Below are positions 1 to 11,910 of a DNA stretch of 64,000 bases, piece after piece. Below the pieces are notes generated by a model that ran no database searches, was not told the DNA's origin, and saw only the letters and a program-made list of their open reading frames with translations. Both the position numbers and the translations under genes were made by a program. Location: positions 62,415,702 to 62,479,701 of the forward strand of contig NC_132927.1 of assembly GCF_047675955.1 (NCBI RefSeq), in the 5' to 3' direction. This DNA is from Chlorocebus sabaeus (taxonomy: Eukaryota > Chordata > Mammalia > Primates > Cercopithecidae). Each line of letters starts with the position of its first letter. Within the stretch, counting starts at the first letter, position 1.

Positions 1-1644
1 CTGAATGGAATATAAAATACTGAAGACAAATATTTCTGTCATTCTTTATATTATTAACAGGTATTTTAAAGGAAAGGCAAGTTTCACATATCTGCAATTA
101 ATTTACTTTTGTATTTGTCAATCTAACAGGACAGAGTTTTGAGATTACAAAGAATACAGCATTCATCAGAAAAAAAATATACACTTGGTTGTTAACATGT
201 ATGTTTCATGTGTAACAGTTCATTGAGTTTTATATTCTTAAGACACTAAAGGTAAATATATTTCCAGTAAAAATAAATAAAATTTGCTGTTCTAAACTTG
301 TGTCTTTCAGATAACCAATTATCTTATAATTTAAATTTTAAACACAAAGAAAGCAAAATTTTAAACCAAATACACTGATTAATTAACTACTTGTAAAATT
401 GTAAGAAGTCCATCCACTGTGAAAGGAGGAACTGTATGCTGCCTATGTATAGTAATGACTGGAATGGTAACATATGTTACCAATGGAAAAAGGTAATTGG
501 CTTAAGATTTAAAAAGTATTTGGACGTATTTCAAAACTCTGGTTTTAACCTTTACAACCATCATCCATGATAAAGGAATCATACTTGCAGGTGGACGGGC
601 ACCTAAGAAAGGGGCTAACTAGCCAGCCCCCTTCCAAGACAAAGATGGGGTGAGGATTGTTAATATTTTCCAGCTGTGGTATTAAGAAGACCGCAGATTT
701 ATTGGAAATCTTGATGTTCACCAAGATCCCAGAGCAACATGGTATCTTGGTGGTAAATTCACATCTAGTGTGTCTAGGTGAACAGTCTGAAGAATGTATA
801 CATACTCTAACTTTGTACAGACAAATGTAGCCAATAATTTCTAAGCTCCTGGAAAAACAGGACAGTTGGAAGAACTGGAAGGGAGTGTATCTCAGAAGAG
901 GGTGGGACTAAGAGGACACAGAAGACATGGAGCTCACAGTCACTACTGAGGGCCACAACAGGGACCATTGACACCAGTAACTGACACCAGTGCAGAATGC
1001 TCAAACACTATCAAAGCACTATCACTTCAACTGATGCCAGCATAAGATACTCCAATGAAATAAAATATAAGACCGCAGAGGTCAGAAGGAACATAGGATG
1101 GCATGAAAAGTGATTTCAGAACAATATCAATTTCCTACTCTCTCCCTTCTCCCTTCTGATAGCCTCTCCCACCGATTTCAGTAAAATTGATCACCTTTGG
1201 GGGACAGGTAAAGAAAAGGGGCAAGAAATATATTAAATTTGATTAATACTTTTACAAAAAAAGTGACTCTATATTGAATTTGGAATTATTGAATTCCCTT
1301 AACATGCCGTTAATCTGAGTCATTAGTAAAATGGAGAGTTATTTGCCAGATAATTAGGAAAAATAAATTTCTGGACATCTGAGTAGTAACTGAAAATTTC
1401 AAAGCTACCAGGCATTTATCCCTCTTGATTATCTGACCAATAGTCCTTAATATGGCTCTCACTGGTGATGCTTCATGGGTGTTGTAAAAAATCTGCCAAT
1501 GCATTGCAGACATAGTATAAGTGAATTGATAAATAAAATGTGATATTATAAATGTAAAATACACAAACTTTTATGAAATTAATAAAATTTATGTTGGAGG
1601 ATATGTAAGTGCACAGACACAAGTCACTGAAATACAAATATTTT
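1..1644. other. Unassigned AT-rich sequence, no gene seen
   Basis: I recognise no repeat family, RNA gene or exon here. The two minus-strand open frames in this stretch (65 and 84 codons) have no recognisable domain, and frames of this size are expected by chance in AT-rich DNA. The part from about 590 to 1200 is somewhat less AT-rich than its surroundings and could hold a very old repeat that I cannot name. Confidence 0.5.
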
Positions 1645-1850
1645 TGATATTGTAACTTTCCAGTATCAGATTTATTGAGGCATTATTGAAGTACAGTAAG
1701 AGTCACCTTTTAAGGCATACAGTTCAATGCACTTTCACAGATGTTCACAGTCACATCACCAGTACCACAAGCAAGTTATAAAATATTTTCACCCCCAACA
1801 AAGTTCCCTTGTGCCCCCTTATAGTGTTTACATATAGTCTTAATTAACAG
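1645..1850 (-). repeat. L1M/L1ME-type 3' end fragment
   Basis: The sequence reads as the reverse complement of an old mammalian L1 3' UTR. It has the hallmark 'tttattgag' start, a run resembling 'ttaaggcatacagttcaatg', then a 'cacatcaccagtaccacaa' segment and a 'ttttcacccccaacaaag' segment in the expected order. Divergence is high, in keeping with an L1M-age element. The subfamily is not determined. Confidence 0.7.
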
Positions 1851-2489
1851 AACTAGAAATAGATGAATTACAAATTGAAGAATAAAAAGAACACACAAAA
1901 TTGATGAAAACAGAAAAACATTAGAAAGAAGGATGAATTCAGTGCTAGTGGATGAAGGTCAACCTGCTGATATTAATACATATTTTTATTTTATTTTATT
2001 TCACAAATATGACTTACATTTTGATTATGTTTCAAAGTTGAATTCCTTGACTCAGTTTTTTATGCCAAAATGCTGAAGTGCTGTGGTCCTTGAGAAGGGT
2101 TGGAAGTTCTTGAGTTACATCCATGTCTTATATCTTAGCTCAAAATATCAACATCCTTCTCCTCCTCGTCCTCACCATCATCAGTCACTGAATCCCACTG
2201 TACTCCTAGAGTGGCATGGTGAAAACTGAAGCCCTGAGGTTAACAACTGATTCCATACTAGTTCCCACTACAGTGGCATTGTCATCATGACAAGCTGCTT
2301 CCTTAACCCCTCAGTGTCCTTAAGGAGCTGATTCAAACTTACAAGTTGATTGTCTCATATCTCAAGTATTAGACCTTCAAACCCTAAGATGATTTGTTTT
2401 ATTCAGTGTCAAGATAAGCAAAAATTTAGGTGACTTGAAGTTGCAAAAATATTACGCTTCTAGAAGTGAGAATGCTTAATGCACTAACC
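1851..2489. other. Unassigned sequence with an antisense acidic-codon tract
   Basis: No repeat is recognised. Near 2157-2190 the plus strand is a pyrimidine-rich tct/cct run that would read on the minus strand as a short acidic stretch. Just downstream on that strand, near 1980-2000, is a TTTTATTTTATTT run that would be an A-rich tail. This arrangement could be a decayed processed pseudogene, but the reading frame is broken and no parent gene is identified. Confidence 0.3.
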
Positions 2490-3199
2490 TCAATTTTAAC
2501 TTTTATTTTGGGTTCAAGGGTACACATATAGATTTGTTATACAGATAAATTGCATGTCATGGGGGTTTGGGGTACAGATTATTTCGTCACCCAGGTAACA
2601 AGCATAGTATCAAATAGGTAGTTTTATCATCCTCACCATCCTCCACCCTCAACCTTCAAGTAGGCTTCAGTGTCTGTTTCCTTCTTTGTGACCATGTGGA
2701 CCCAATGGTTAACTCCCACCTGTAAGTGAGAGCATTCATTATTTGTTTTTCTGTTCCTGTGTTAGTTTGCTTAAGATTACATCCTCCAGCTCCATCCATG
2801 TTGCTGCAAAAGATATAGTTGTATTCTTTTTAAGGCTGAATAGTATTACATGGTGTATATGTACTATTTTTTTTAATCCAGTCTACATTTGATGGACATT
2901 TGTGTTGATTCTATGTCTTTACTATTGTGCATAGTGGGGTGATTAACATATGCATGTATGTGTCTTTATGGGAGAATAATTTATATGGTGTGTGTGTGTG
3001 TATCTATCTATCTGTCTTCTATCTCTGTCAATCTATCTATATATCTACCGACATATGTCTACTGATAGATATATATAGAGAGAGAGATAGATCAGTAGAC
3101 AGATTAGTAGATAGATAGATATAGATATAGATATAGATAAAGATATAGATATAGGATTGCTGGGTTGAACGGTATTTCTAAGTTCTTTGAGAAATCACC
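2490..3199 (-). mobile_element. L1 (L1P/L1PB-like) 3' end, left half of a split element
   Basis: This is a minus-strand L1 3' UTR and end of ORF2. The order 'ttttattttgggttcaaggg', 'catgtcatgggggtttgg', 'tcacccaggtaacaagc', 'ctccagctccatccatgttg' and 'gattgctgggttgaacgg' matches the antisense 3' end of primate L1. The element is interrupted at position 3199 by an MST provirus and resumes at 5225 with 'aaactacctgccacaatg', the sequence expected next in L1. The two halves are therefore one insertion. ORF2 is heavily decayed. Confidence 0.88.
2988..3155. repeat. Compound microsatellite (TG, TATC/GATA) inside L1
   Basis: A short TG run is followed by TATC/TCTG units and then by GATA and ATAGAT units up to 'gatataggattgctggg'. 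It lies exactly where L1 normally reads a short 'gggtatatac' segment before 'ggattgctggg', so the microsatellite appears to have grown from that L1 seed. An open frame across it is a by-product of the repeat. Confidence 0.85.
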
Positions 3200-3593
3200 T
3201 GATTTGGTTTGACTCTGTGTCCTCACCCAAATCTCATGTTAAATTGTAATCCCCATGTGTCAGGGGAGGGGTGGAATACAATTACATGGTGGAAGGTAAT
3301 TGGATCATGGGGGCAGATTTCCCCATGTTGTTATTGTGAAAGTGAGTTCTCATGAGATCTGGTGCCTTAAAAGTGTGTGGCACTTCCCATGTCACTCTCG
3401 GTCTCTCCTGCACCATGTGAAGAAGGTGCTTGGTTCCTCTTTGCCTTCTGCCATTATTGTAAGTTTCCTCAGACCCTCCAGTGATACTTCCTGTTAAGTC
3501 TATGATGCTGTGACTCAATTGAACCTCTTTTTTTTTCATAAATTGCTCAGTCTCGGGTAGCTCTTTATATCAGTGTGAAAACAGACTAACACA
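3200..3593 (+). mobile_element. 5' LTR of an MST (MaLR) provirus
   Basis: The LTR starts 'tgatttggtttgactctg' and ends 'gactaacaca', the termini of MaLR LTRs (consensus TGATATGGTTTGG to ACTAATACA). In between are the family landmarks 'cacccaaatctcatgtt', 'atgtgaagaaggtgcttg' and 'attgtaagtttcct'. The 5 bases before it are tcacc and the 5 after the partner LTR are tcact, a 5-bp TSD with one change, as expected for ERVL-MaLR. It looks closest to MSTB or MLT1A0; the exact subfamily is uncertain. Confidence 0.88.
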
Positions 3594-4855
3594 GAAAATT
3601 GGTACCAGAAGAGTGGGGCATTGCTATAAAGATACCCGAAAATGTGGAAGCAACTTTAAAACTGGGGAATTGGCAGAGGTTGGAAAAGTTTGTAGGACCC
3701 AGAAGAAGATAAAAAAGATGTGGAAAAGTTTGGAACTTTTAGAGATTCGTTTACTGGTTTTGACCAAAATACTGATAGTAATATGGACAAAAAAGTCCAG
3801 GCTGAGGTGGTCTCAGATGGAGTTGAGGAACTTGTTTGGAACTGGAATAAAGGTGACGCTTGCTGTACTTTAACAAAGAGACTGGTGGCATTTTGCCCCT
3901 GCCCTAGAAGGGAGATATGGTTTTGTGGGCTAGGCCTGTGCAGCCTCAGGACATGGTGTCCTGAGTCCCAGCTGCTTTAATTCCAACTGTGACTAACAGG
4001 GGCCATGGTACAGGTCAGACAGTGGCTTCACACGGTGCAAGCCACAAACCTTGGTGGTTTCCACATGCTGTTGGGCCTCTGGGTGTGCAGAAGGAAAGAA
4101 TTTGACAACCTCCCCCTAGATTTCAGAGAATGTGTGAAAACACCTGGATGTTCAGGCAGAAATATGCTGCAGAGGCAAAGCCTTCATGGAAAACCTATAC
4201 TAGGGCAGTGTGGAGGGGAAATGTGGGGTTGGAGCCCCCACACAAAGTTTCCACTGGGGCACTTCCTAGCAGAATTATGAGGAAAGGGCCACCATACTCC
4301 AAACTCTAGCAGGGTAGATCCACCAATACCTTGACCCCAGAATGGTAGATCCACCAACAGCTTGCACTGCGTGCCTAGAAATACTGCAGGTATTAACCCC
4401 AGCATGTGAAAGGAGCTGCAGGGACTGCACCCTGCAGAAACACAGGGGCAGAGCTGCCCAAGGCATTGGGAGCCCAGCTTTCGCATCAGCATTTCGTGGA
4501 TCTGAGACATGGAGCTAAAGGAGATTATTTTGGAGCTTTAAGATTTAATAACTGTCCTACTGGGTTTCGGACTTCCATGGGGCTTGTGGTTCCTTTGTTT
4601 CGGCCAATTTCTCCCATTTCGAATGCGAGCATTTACCCAATGCCTGTACCCACATTATATCTTGGAAGTAACTGACTTGCTTTTGCTTTTACAAGCTCAT
4701 AGGCTGAAAGGACTTACTTTGTCTCAGATGAGACTTTGGACTGTAGACTTTTCAGTTTTGCTGACATAAGTTAAGGTTGGGGGACTGTGGAGAATGAATA
4801 AATGTATTTAGAAATGCGAGAAGGACATGAAATTTGCAAGAGGCCAAAAGTGGAA
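3594..4855 (+). mobile_element. MST internal region, non-coding, internally deleted
   Basis: The interior starts with 'ttggtaccagaagagtgggg', as in THE1/MST internal sequence. It aligns by eye with the second MaLR interior at 58864-60435 over its whole length, except that about 330 bp present there (roughly 59176-59508) are absent here, with the gap near position 3908. MaLR elements carry a gag-derived remnant and no pol, and moved by borrowed enzymes. The open frames here (86, 91 and 89 codons) are short, overlapping pieces of that remnant, broken by stops and shifts. No functional protein is encoded. Confidence 0.85.
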
Positions 4856-5224
4856 AGATATGGTTTAGATTTTTTTCCCTGCCCAAATCTCAAGTCAAAT
4901 TAGAGGAGGACACTAGTGGGAGGTGATTGGATTGTGGGGGTGGTTTTCCCCCCTTCCTGTTTTCTTGATAGTGAGTGAGTTATCAGGAGATCTGATGTTG
5001 TAAAAGTGTGTGGCCCATCCTCCTTTTTTCCCTCTCTCTCCTGCCTCCATGTGAAAAAGTGCTTGCTTCCCCTTCGTCTTTTGCCATGATTGTAAGTTTC
5101 CTGAGACCTCCCAGTCATACTTCCTGTTAACTCTGGAGAACTGTGAGTCAGTAAAACCTCTTTTCTTTATAAATTACCCAGTTTCAGGTAGTTCTTTATA
5201 GTAGTGTGAAAACAGACTTATACA
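4856..5224 (+). mobile_element. 3' LTR of the MST provirus
   Basis: The LTR runs from 'gatatggtttagattt' to 'cagacttataca' and repeats the landmarks of the 5' LTR ('gtgagtgagttatcaggaga', 'atgattgtaagtttcctgag', 'ctttataaattacccagttt'). It is about 25 bp shorter than its partner because of small gaps, including in the first 60 bases. The L1 resumes directly after it. The differences between the two LTRs reflect age since insertion. Confidence 0.87.
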
Positions 5225-7620
5225 TCACTAAACTACCTGCCACAATGACTGAAGTAATTCCCATTCCCACCAGCAGTGTATAAGCATTCTCTTTTCTCTG
5301 CAACCCCACCAGCACCTGTTGTTATATTTTTTGAATTTTTAATAATAGCCATTCTGACTGACGTGATTTGTGACGATGAGCATTTTTTCACGTTTATTGG
5401 TTGCTTGTATGTCTTCCTTTATCTGTTCATGCCCTTTGCCTACTTTTTAATGGGATCATTTTTTGTTTGTTAATTTAAGTTTCTTACAGATTCTGGATGT
5501 TAGAACTTTGTTGGATGCATAGTTTGCAAATATTTTCTCCCACTCTGTAAGTTGTCTGTTTACTCTGTTGATAGTTTCTTTTGCTGTGCAAATCTCTTTA
5601 ATTAAGTCCCATTTGTTTATATTTGGTTTTGTTGAAATTGCTTCTGGCATCTTCATCATGAAATCTTTGCCAGATCTTATGTACAGAATGGTACTTCCTA
5701 GGTTATTGTCCAGGGTTTTTAGAGTTTTATGTTTTACACTTAAGTCTTTAGTCCATCTTGAGTTGATTTTTGCATATGGTGAAAGGAAGGGGTTCAGTTT
5801 CAATTTTCTGCCTATGACTAGCCAGTTATCTCAGCACCATTTATTGAATAGGGAGACCTTTCTCCATTGCTTGTTATTGTCAACTTTGTTGAAGATGAAA
5901 CGGTTATAGGTGTGTGGCATTTTTACTGGGCTCCCTATTCTGTTTCATGAGTCCATGTGCTTGTTATTGTACCAGTTCTGTGCTGCTTTGATTACTGTAG
6001 CTTTGTAACATAGTCAGAAGTTTGGTAATGTGATGGCTCCAGTCTTTTTCTTTTTGCTTAGGACTGCTTTGGCTATTCAGGCTCTTGTATGTTCCCTACA
6101 CATTTTAAAATAGTTTTTTTTTTTTCTAGTTCCGTGAAGAATGACATTGATAGTTTTATAGGAATAACATTGAATCTATAAATTGCTTTGGGCAATATGG
6201 CCATTTTAACTATATTGATTCTTCCTACCCATCGGCATGGAATGTTTTCACCATTTGTTTGTGTCATCTCTGATTTCTTTCAGCAGTGTTTTGTAATTCT
6301 TATTGTAGAGATCTTTCACCTCTCTGGTTAGCTGTATTCCTAGGCATTTTTTTTTCCCTTTGTGGCCGTTGTAAATAGTATTGCATTCTTGATTTGTCGC
6401 TCAGCTTGTATTTTATTGGTGTATAGAAATACTGCTGATTTTTGTACATTAATTTTGTATCCTGAAACTTTGCTGAAGTTGTTTATCAAATCAAGGAGCT
6501 TCTTGGTAGATAGTATGAAGTTTTCTAGGTGTAGAATCACAGCATCTGAAAACAGAGATAATTTGACATATTCTTTTCTATTTGGATGTTTTTCATTTCT
6601 TTCTCTTGCCTGATTACTCTGGCTAGGACTTTTAGTACTTTGTTGAATAGGAATGGTGTGAGAGGGCATTCCTGTTTTGTTCCAGTTTTCAAGGGAAATG
6701 TGTCTAGCTTTTGGCCATGCAGTATGATGCTGCCTATGGGTTTGCTATAGATGATAAAGTTATTATTTAAAGCTACATTCCTTCAATGCCTAGTTTGTTG
6801 AGGTTTTTTAACATGGAAAGATTTTGAATTTTATCAAAAGTCTTTTCTGCATCTATTGAGATAATCATGTGGTTTTTATTTTAGTTCTGTTTATGTGATA
6901 AAACACACTTATTGATTTGCATATGTTGAACTAACCTTGCATCCCAGGGATAAATCCTACTTGATCATGGTGGATTAAGGTTTTGATGTGCTGCTAGATT
7001 CAGTTTGCTAGTATTTTGTTGAGGATTTTTGCATAGATGTTCATCAAGGATCTTGGCCTGAAGTTTTTCTTTTTTATTGTGTCTCAGCTAGGTTTTGGTA
7101 TCAAGATTATGCTGGTATCAAGAATGAGTTATTGAGGAGTTCCTCTTCCTCAATTTTTGGGAATAGTTTCAGTAGGAATACTACCAATTCTTCTTTTTAC
7201 ATTTGGTAGAATTTGGCTATGAATCCATCTGGTCCATGACTTTTTCTGGTTAGTAAGCTTGTTATTACTGATTCAGTTTTGGAACGTATTATTGATCTGT
7301 TCAAGGATTCAATTTCTTCAGGGTTCACTCTTCAGAGGTTGTGTGTTTTCAGGAATGTATCCATCTCTTATGGTTTTCTAGCTTGTGTGCAGAGGGGTGT
7401 TCATAGTAGTCTCTGAGGGTTTCTGTATTTCTGTGAGGTTGGTGATAATGTCCCCTTTGTGACTTCTGATTGTGTTTATCTGAATCTTCTCTCTTTTTAT
7501 CTTTAGTCATCTAATTAATAGTCTGTTTACCTTATTTATTCCTCTAAAGAACCAACTAATGGATTTGTTGAATCATTTGTATGATTTTTTTCACATCAAA
7601 TTTTCCTTCAGTTGCATCAA
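5225..7620 (-). mobile_element. L1 ORF2 remnant, right half of the split element
   Basis: This continues the minus-strand L1 that begins at 2490. It contains antisense ORF2 from the 3' end back into the reverse-transcriptase domain: 'ttcccattcccaccagcagt', 'gttggatgcatagtttgcaa', 'tttattgaatagggagacc', 'aaggatcttggcctgaag'. In the minus-strand frame at 6340-6669 the catalytic motif normally read as FADD appears as FSDA, so the enzyme is dead. The element is 5'-truncated near 7620, so ORF1 and the endonuclease are missing. Other frames here are broken pieces or the opposite strand. Confidence 0.88.
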
Positions 7621-8714
7621 CCTCTTGATAACTGAGTGGTAAAGAATTAGCCTGCCCATTTTATCCACATAGTTTCTATTAGTGTTTTGTTTTGCTTTTT
7701 CTTTTTTGCAATTTATATTTTCCCCTTTTTTATTAATTCACCTCTGCTAAACTTTAAATTGTTTCTAAAGACAAAGACAATCTTTTTAAATTTTAAGATA
7801 ATTATAATTTGACAGGGAAATCAAAGTCACCCTAGGGAGGTAGGCAACTATAAGAATATTTCATTTTCAATGTTAAATGAATGAGTTATATGCTAATTAA
7901 TTTTTTATTTATTTATATGTTAAATTTCTACTTTGGGAACAATAATGTTGGTGTAGAAACAAATATAACATAATTTTTGTTATTGTTATACTCACAGAAG
8001 ACTTTGGGAAGCAAAATAAAGTTTTACCTGGTTAAATAGCAATGCACGAGGTACATTGAAATTCAAAGCAACACAAGAATTGAGAGAAGGAAGGTCATAA
8101 CAGTTGAATAAATATTACACGGTGTTATAAGAATCAGATATGGAGACATTTACAAGAATTGAAATAGATTGAAAACATTTACCTTGGAGAATAAAGGATC
8201 TGCACTGAGTCTTGAAGAAGACACAGCTTTGATGAGTATCAGATACAGCATTTGCAGGTAAAATGGTGGAGACAATGAGTTCTAATAATTATTTTTCCTA
8301 AAATAGTATAAAGTCATTAAATGGCAGACTTTATCCTCACTTTGTCTGGATAGAGGATGTTCGTGTACATCAAAGGCTAACACATTGCCCAAGCTTCACC
8401 TACTAGTTTATGCCAGAATTGGTTATGGCATCTGGGGTAAAACCTCTTCTCATGTCATCATGGCCACCCTGGTATCTTGGGGTAACCTAGTGAAGGCAGA
8501 GGTGAGTTTGAATTATAGAATATTGAATTGTATTAACCTAAATATTTACACTAAGATTTTGGAATAACCAATGTGTCTCAAGTACAGCTCAAATAATATA
8601 TTTCCCAAGACTGTCTTCAGATAAAACCCATTTACACACTGGAGTGCCTTTCACAATCAAAACTTCCTTTCTCTGCTTCCTATGCCTATAACCATGTATT
8701 AGTGTATCTTGTGG
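7621..8714. other. Unassigned AT-rich sequence
   Basis: No recognised repeat or gene. A 60-codon plus-strand frame at 8385-8567 has no recognisable domain, and the sequence around it shows no evident splice context. Confidence 0.45.
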
Positions 8715-8950
8715 TATAAAGAACAACAGGCTCTGGAGTCATTGTTTGGATTTTGATTTTGGCTTCTTTCTTCCTTATTTTCTGTATAATCTTGAAGATC
8801 TTAATCTCTCTGTGTCTTTGTTACTACCGTGATATCTACCTGAATGATATCTACTTTATAATATAGGGTAGATTAAGCCATAAATGTATGTTGTTCATTG
8901 TATCTCCTAGTACTTACTGAATGCTCTCTATCAGCCATTTATATTTTGAT
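8715..8950 (+). repeat. MIR fragment
   Basis: The order of decayed MIR landmarks is visible: 'ctctggagtcattgtttgga', then 'aatctctctgtgtctttgtt', and a 3' part near 'agtacttactgaatgctctc'. MIRs are tRNA-derived SINEs of early mammals. This copy is strongly diverged. Confidence 0.6.
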
Positions 8951-9104
8951 TGTTAATAAATGCGTTAAGGTAAAAGACAATGCCGAACGTCATCAAACAT
9001 CTTAGATGCCTGATTTATATTATTCATACAAAAAAGAGCAAAGGTTATCTTAGTTAATAAAAATTTTATTTAACATATTATACTCTATGGAAAATATTAT
9101 TTAT

Positions 9105-9200
9105 ATTACTAATAATAATGGCTACCTTTTAGTGAATGGTTATCACATGGCCAGCACAATGCTAAGCATTCCAATTAAGATAACATACAAAATAAATGGT
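9105..9200 (-). repeat. MIR fragment, antisense
   Basis: 'aataataatggctacctttt' followed by 'ccagcacaatgctaagcatt' matches the reverse complement of the MIR 3' half. Short and diverged. Confidence 0.55.
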
Positions 9201-10579
9201 TATCTCTGTTTGGTGATATTATGAATGAGTACTTTTTCTTGTGTCACATCTGTGTTTTAGAATAAATATGTGTTACTTGGTTTTAAAAAAGCATATAGAA
9301 AGACATTCTAACTATCCAGGGATACAAGACACTTCTGAGCTGCAGCTCATATTGCCTTCTTTGTGATGTGATACTGAATATCTGTTGTACTTCCAACCAC
9401 AGATGGTATCATTCAGTGGTGTTTAAAAGGACTTCTCTTCATAAATTCTATAAAGTACATAAAGATTCTTTTCATAGGGAATGTAGTTGTGTGTTACTCT
9501 CTATGATGAGTGCTAATGTACACGTTTGTTTTGCTAGGAAACTGAACATTTTTCAAAGAAGTGTGAATTTGTAATTTATTATGTGGATGAAAGATGTGCG
9601 TATACTATACTCTTTTTCTTTTAAAATTTACTGAAGGAGAAAAAAATAAATTCCAACTCTTAAATCATTTCTGAGTACTAAAATGTAGAATTATGGCAAT
9701 TCAAATGGTGTTTATTATAGATGAAAAAAAGAAAATAGAAATAATAAATTCACGGAAAGCTTAAACTAAGTAAGATAGTGATAAAATAATTTTTAACCTG
9801 GAAGTTTCCTGGTCTTGGTGTCAGTTAGAGGGGTTGAAGGGGAAAAGGTACAGAAAGAAGATACAAGCTGAGAAAATGAAGACATTCTCATGATTAACAA
9901 GCCATTAGAAGTGAATCATAAAACATACCCTGGAGCCAGAATATCATTTTACTTACTGTTAAAAATGGAGAATCCATATTTCAATTGAAAGAATGTTCAC
10001 TATAAGCAAGACTTTCCTCTGTATCCTTAAATACGTGTCTGCGCAGTGAGAAACATTTTAAGTTTATAATACTATAAATTAGAAGGCAAGAAGTTTAAGT
10101 CAGTAACTTATCTATTTGACAACATAACTAGAGAGATAAAAATGAAAGATTAAAAATAACATATACCTACAAATTGTAGGTTGTTCACAAAATCATCAGT
10201 CTGTAAAAGTGTAAATTCATTATAAAGGTCATCAATTTATAGAAGTAGAAATGTGAGTCAACTTAACTCTCAGGAAATATACATAGTGGAAAATATTGTT
10301 GATACATTATTTATTTAGAAATTTATTTAAACAATTGCATGTATATGATATACAATATATACAGATATTCATACTCTGCACTTTTATATAAAGAAAATCA
10401 ATATATGCATATGTGAATATATATGTGTGTCTGCATATATCTATATACACATGTATATATGAGATTACTATATACATTAAATAAAATATAAGCACGCTCT
10501 AATTTTGAAGAGTTAAAATGTCTTGAATTCAGTTCTCAGGCATGCCCTGTAATTTGTTAATCAACTCACTTCACTTGAT
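9201..10579. other. Unassigned AT-rich sequence with AT-rich low complexity
   Basis: No gene or named repeat is seen. Positions 10310-10475 are a TATA/CATA-rich low-complexity tract ('atatatgtgtgtctgcatat') and account for the 62-codon antisense frame there. Confidence 0.5.
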
Positions 10580-10785
10580 TTTTTTTTAAGTGCTTATCAC
10601 AATCTGAATGGCTTCTTTCTTTACAAGTAGGTTGACTGGGTTATTCTTTGTCTACCCTCAACTAAAATGTGAGCTTCCTGTGAATTTTTTTGAGTAACAA
10701 ATAATCAGCTCCCAGGATAGGGCTAGGATCGTAGTAGGGACCTCTATAAGTATTCTTTGAATGAATAAATAAATCTACCATTGAA
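10580..10785 (+). repeat. L2 3' end fragment
   Basis: 'gtgcttatcacaatctgaat', 'ctaaaatgtgagcttcctgt' and 'tattctttgaatgaataaat' follow the order of the L2 3' end. L2 is an ancient CR1-like LINE. Only this terminal part remains. Confidence 0.65.
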
Positions 10786-10867
10786 CATCAATGAATAAAC
10801 TATAATTTGTGAGCCTACATTTTATTGTGTCTTTTTCTTTTAAATCTCTAAGGCATATTGAAGGAAT

Positions 10868-11030
10868 CTTTAATAACCCAATATTATATTAGTGAAGGAA
10901 ATATTACTTGATTTTGGTAATTATTTCACAATGTACACATATATCAAATCATCGCACTGTGCACCTTGAATATATTCAATTTTTACTTGTCAATTATACA
11001 TAAATAGAGCTGAAAAAAATAAATTATTCA
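10868..11030 (+). repeat. L1M 3' UTR end
   Basis: 'ggtaattatttcacaatgta', 'catatatcaaatcatcgcac' and 'cttgtcaattatacataaat' are the familiar last segments of L1MA/MB/MC 3' ends, followed by an A-rich tail ('gctgaaaaaaataaa'). It is severely 5'-truncated. Confidence 0.75.
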
Positions 11031-11910
11031 TGAGACTATTGCACCACTTGAGTGATTCCTCACACCACAGTGAGGGATGAGTAGGAACTGTACCCTTTTC
11101 ATTTAAGCATAATAAAAGACAAATTTCAAGTAGATCTAGCCAAAAAAATTAATATACGTCCTAGGGAACATGCGAAATGTAGACCTAAAAAAAAATCTAA
11201 GAGTGACAGGCTGTGGTAGTGGGAAGAAGCCTGGGATTTGAGGGGTAACTGAACTCTCCCTGCTAAGTGTCCAAGTTTTGGCTATACTTGATGTTATGTG
11301 TTCAGGGAAGGAAATTCAGGGTGGTAACGTTTACAGAGACTGAAGAGACAGAGGCTGGGGTTGCAGAAGTTGCGTGAGAAAGGTGGTAGCATCCAGATTA
11401 TATGCGAATTTCCAAAGATTTTAACTTTTATGCTGATAAAGTGGGGAGCAGTTAGAAGATTCTGAGCCGATGAGTGGCATGACTAATGCTTGAAATGGGT
11501 CACCCTAGCTTCTGTGTTGAGCATAGAAAGTAGGAGAGAGAGGTGGAGTGGAAGACTAGTGTAATAATTCAGGAGATATTTATGATTCCTGGCTCAGGTG
11601 GTAACCGTTGTCATGTTTCACCTGGAACATTACAAATAGTCCCTGGTCTCTTTAACTGTCCTTCTTACTCTCTTCTCCTAAATCAATGATGTTGGCTAGA
11701 AACTAAAAGTGAAAGAAAGAATGTAGGAGTCAGCTGTAGGGTCTCAGTTCAGGCAGCCAGCTCAAAGCAAGACCACACTGAGGGCAGGAAAGAGCTTCAG
11801 TTGAAGAGAAATTTGGATTATTTTGATCATTACATTGTATTAAATTAATTAATAAACTGAGACCATTCTTGTGAATATAACTGACCATATAGATATATTT
11901 TTAAATTTCT
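11031..11910. other. Unassigned sequence, possible ancient repeat at 11330-11600
   Basis: The segment with 'gattttaacttttatgctga', 'gagtggcatgactaatgctt' and 'ggtcaccctagcttctgtgt' resembles a very old mammalian repeat also suspected at 40.8-41.3 kb and 51.4 kb. I cannot name the family with confidence. No gene is seen. Confidence 0.4.

Noticed and set aside
6340..6669. Antisense RT-like frame as a functional reverse transcriptase
   Set aside because: The catalytic FADD motif is altered and the element lacks the rest of ORF2.
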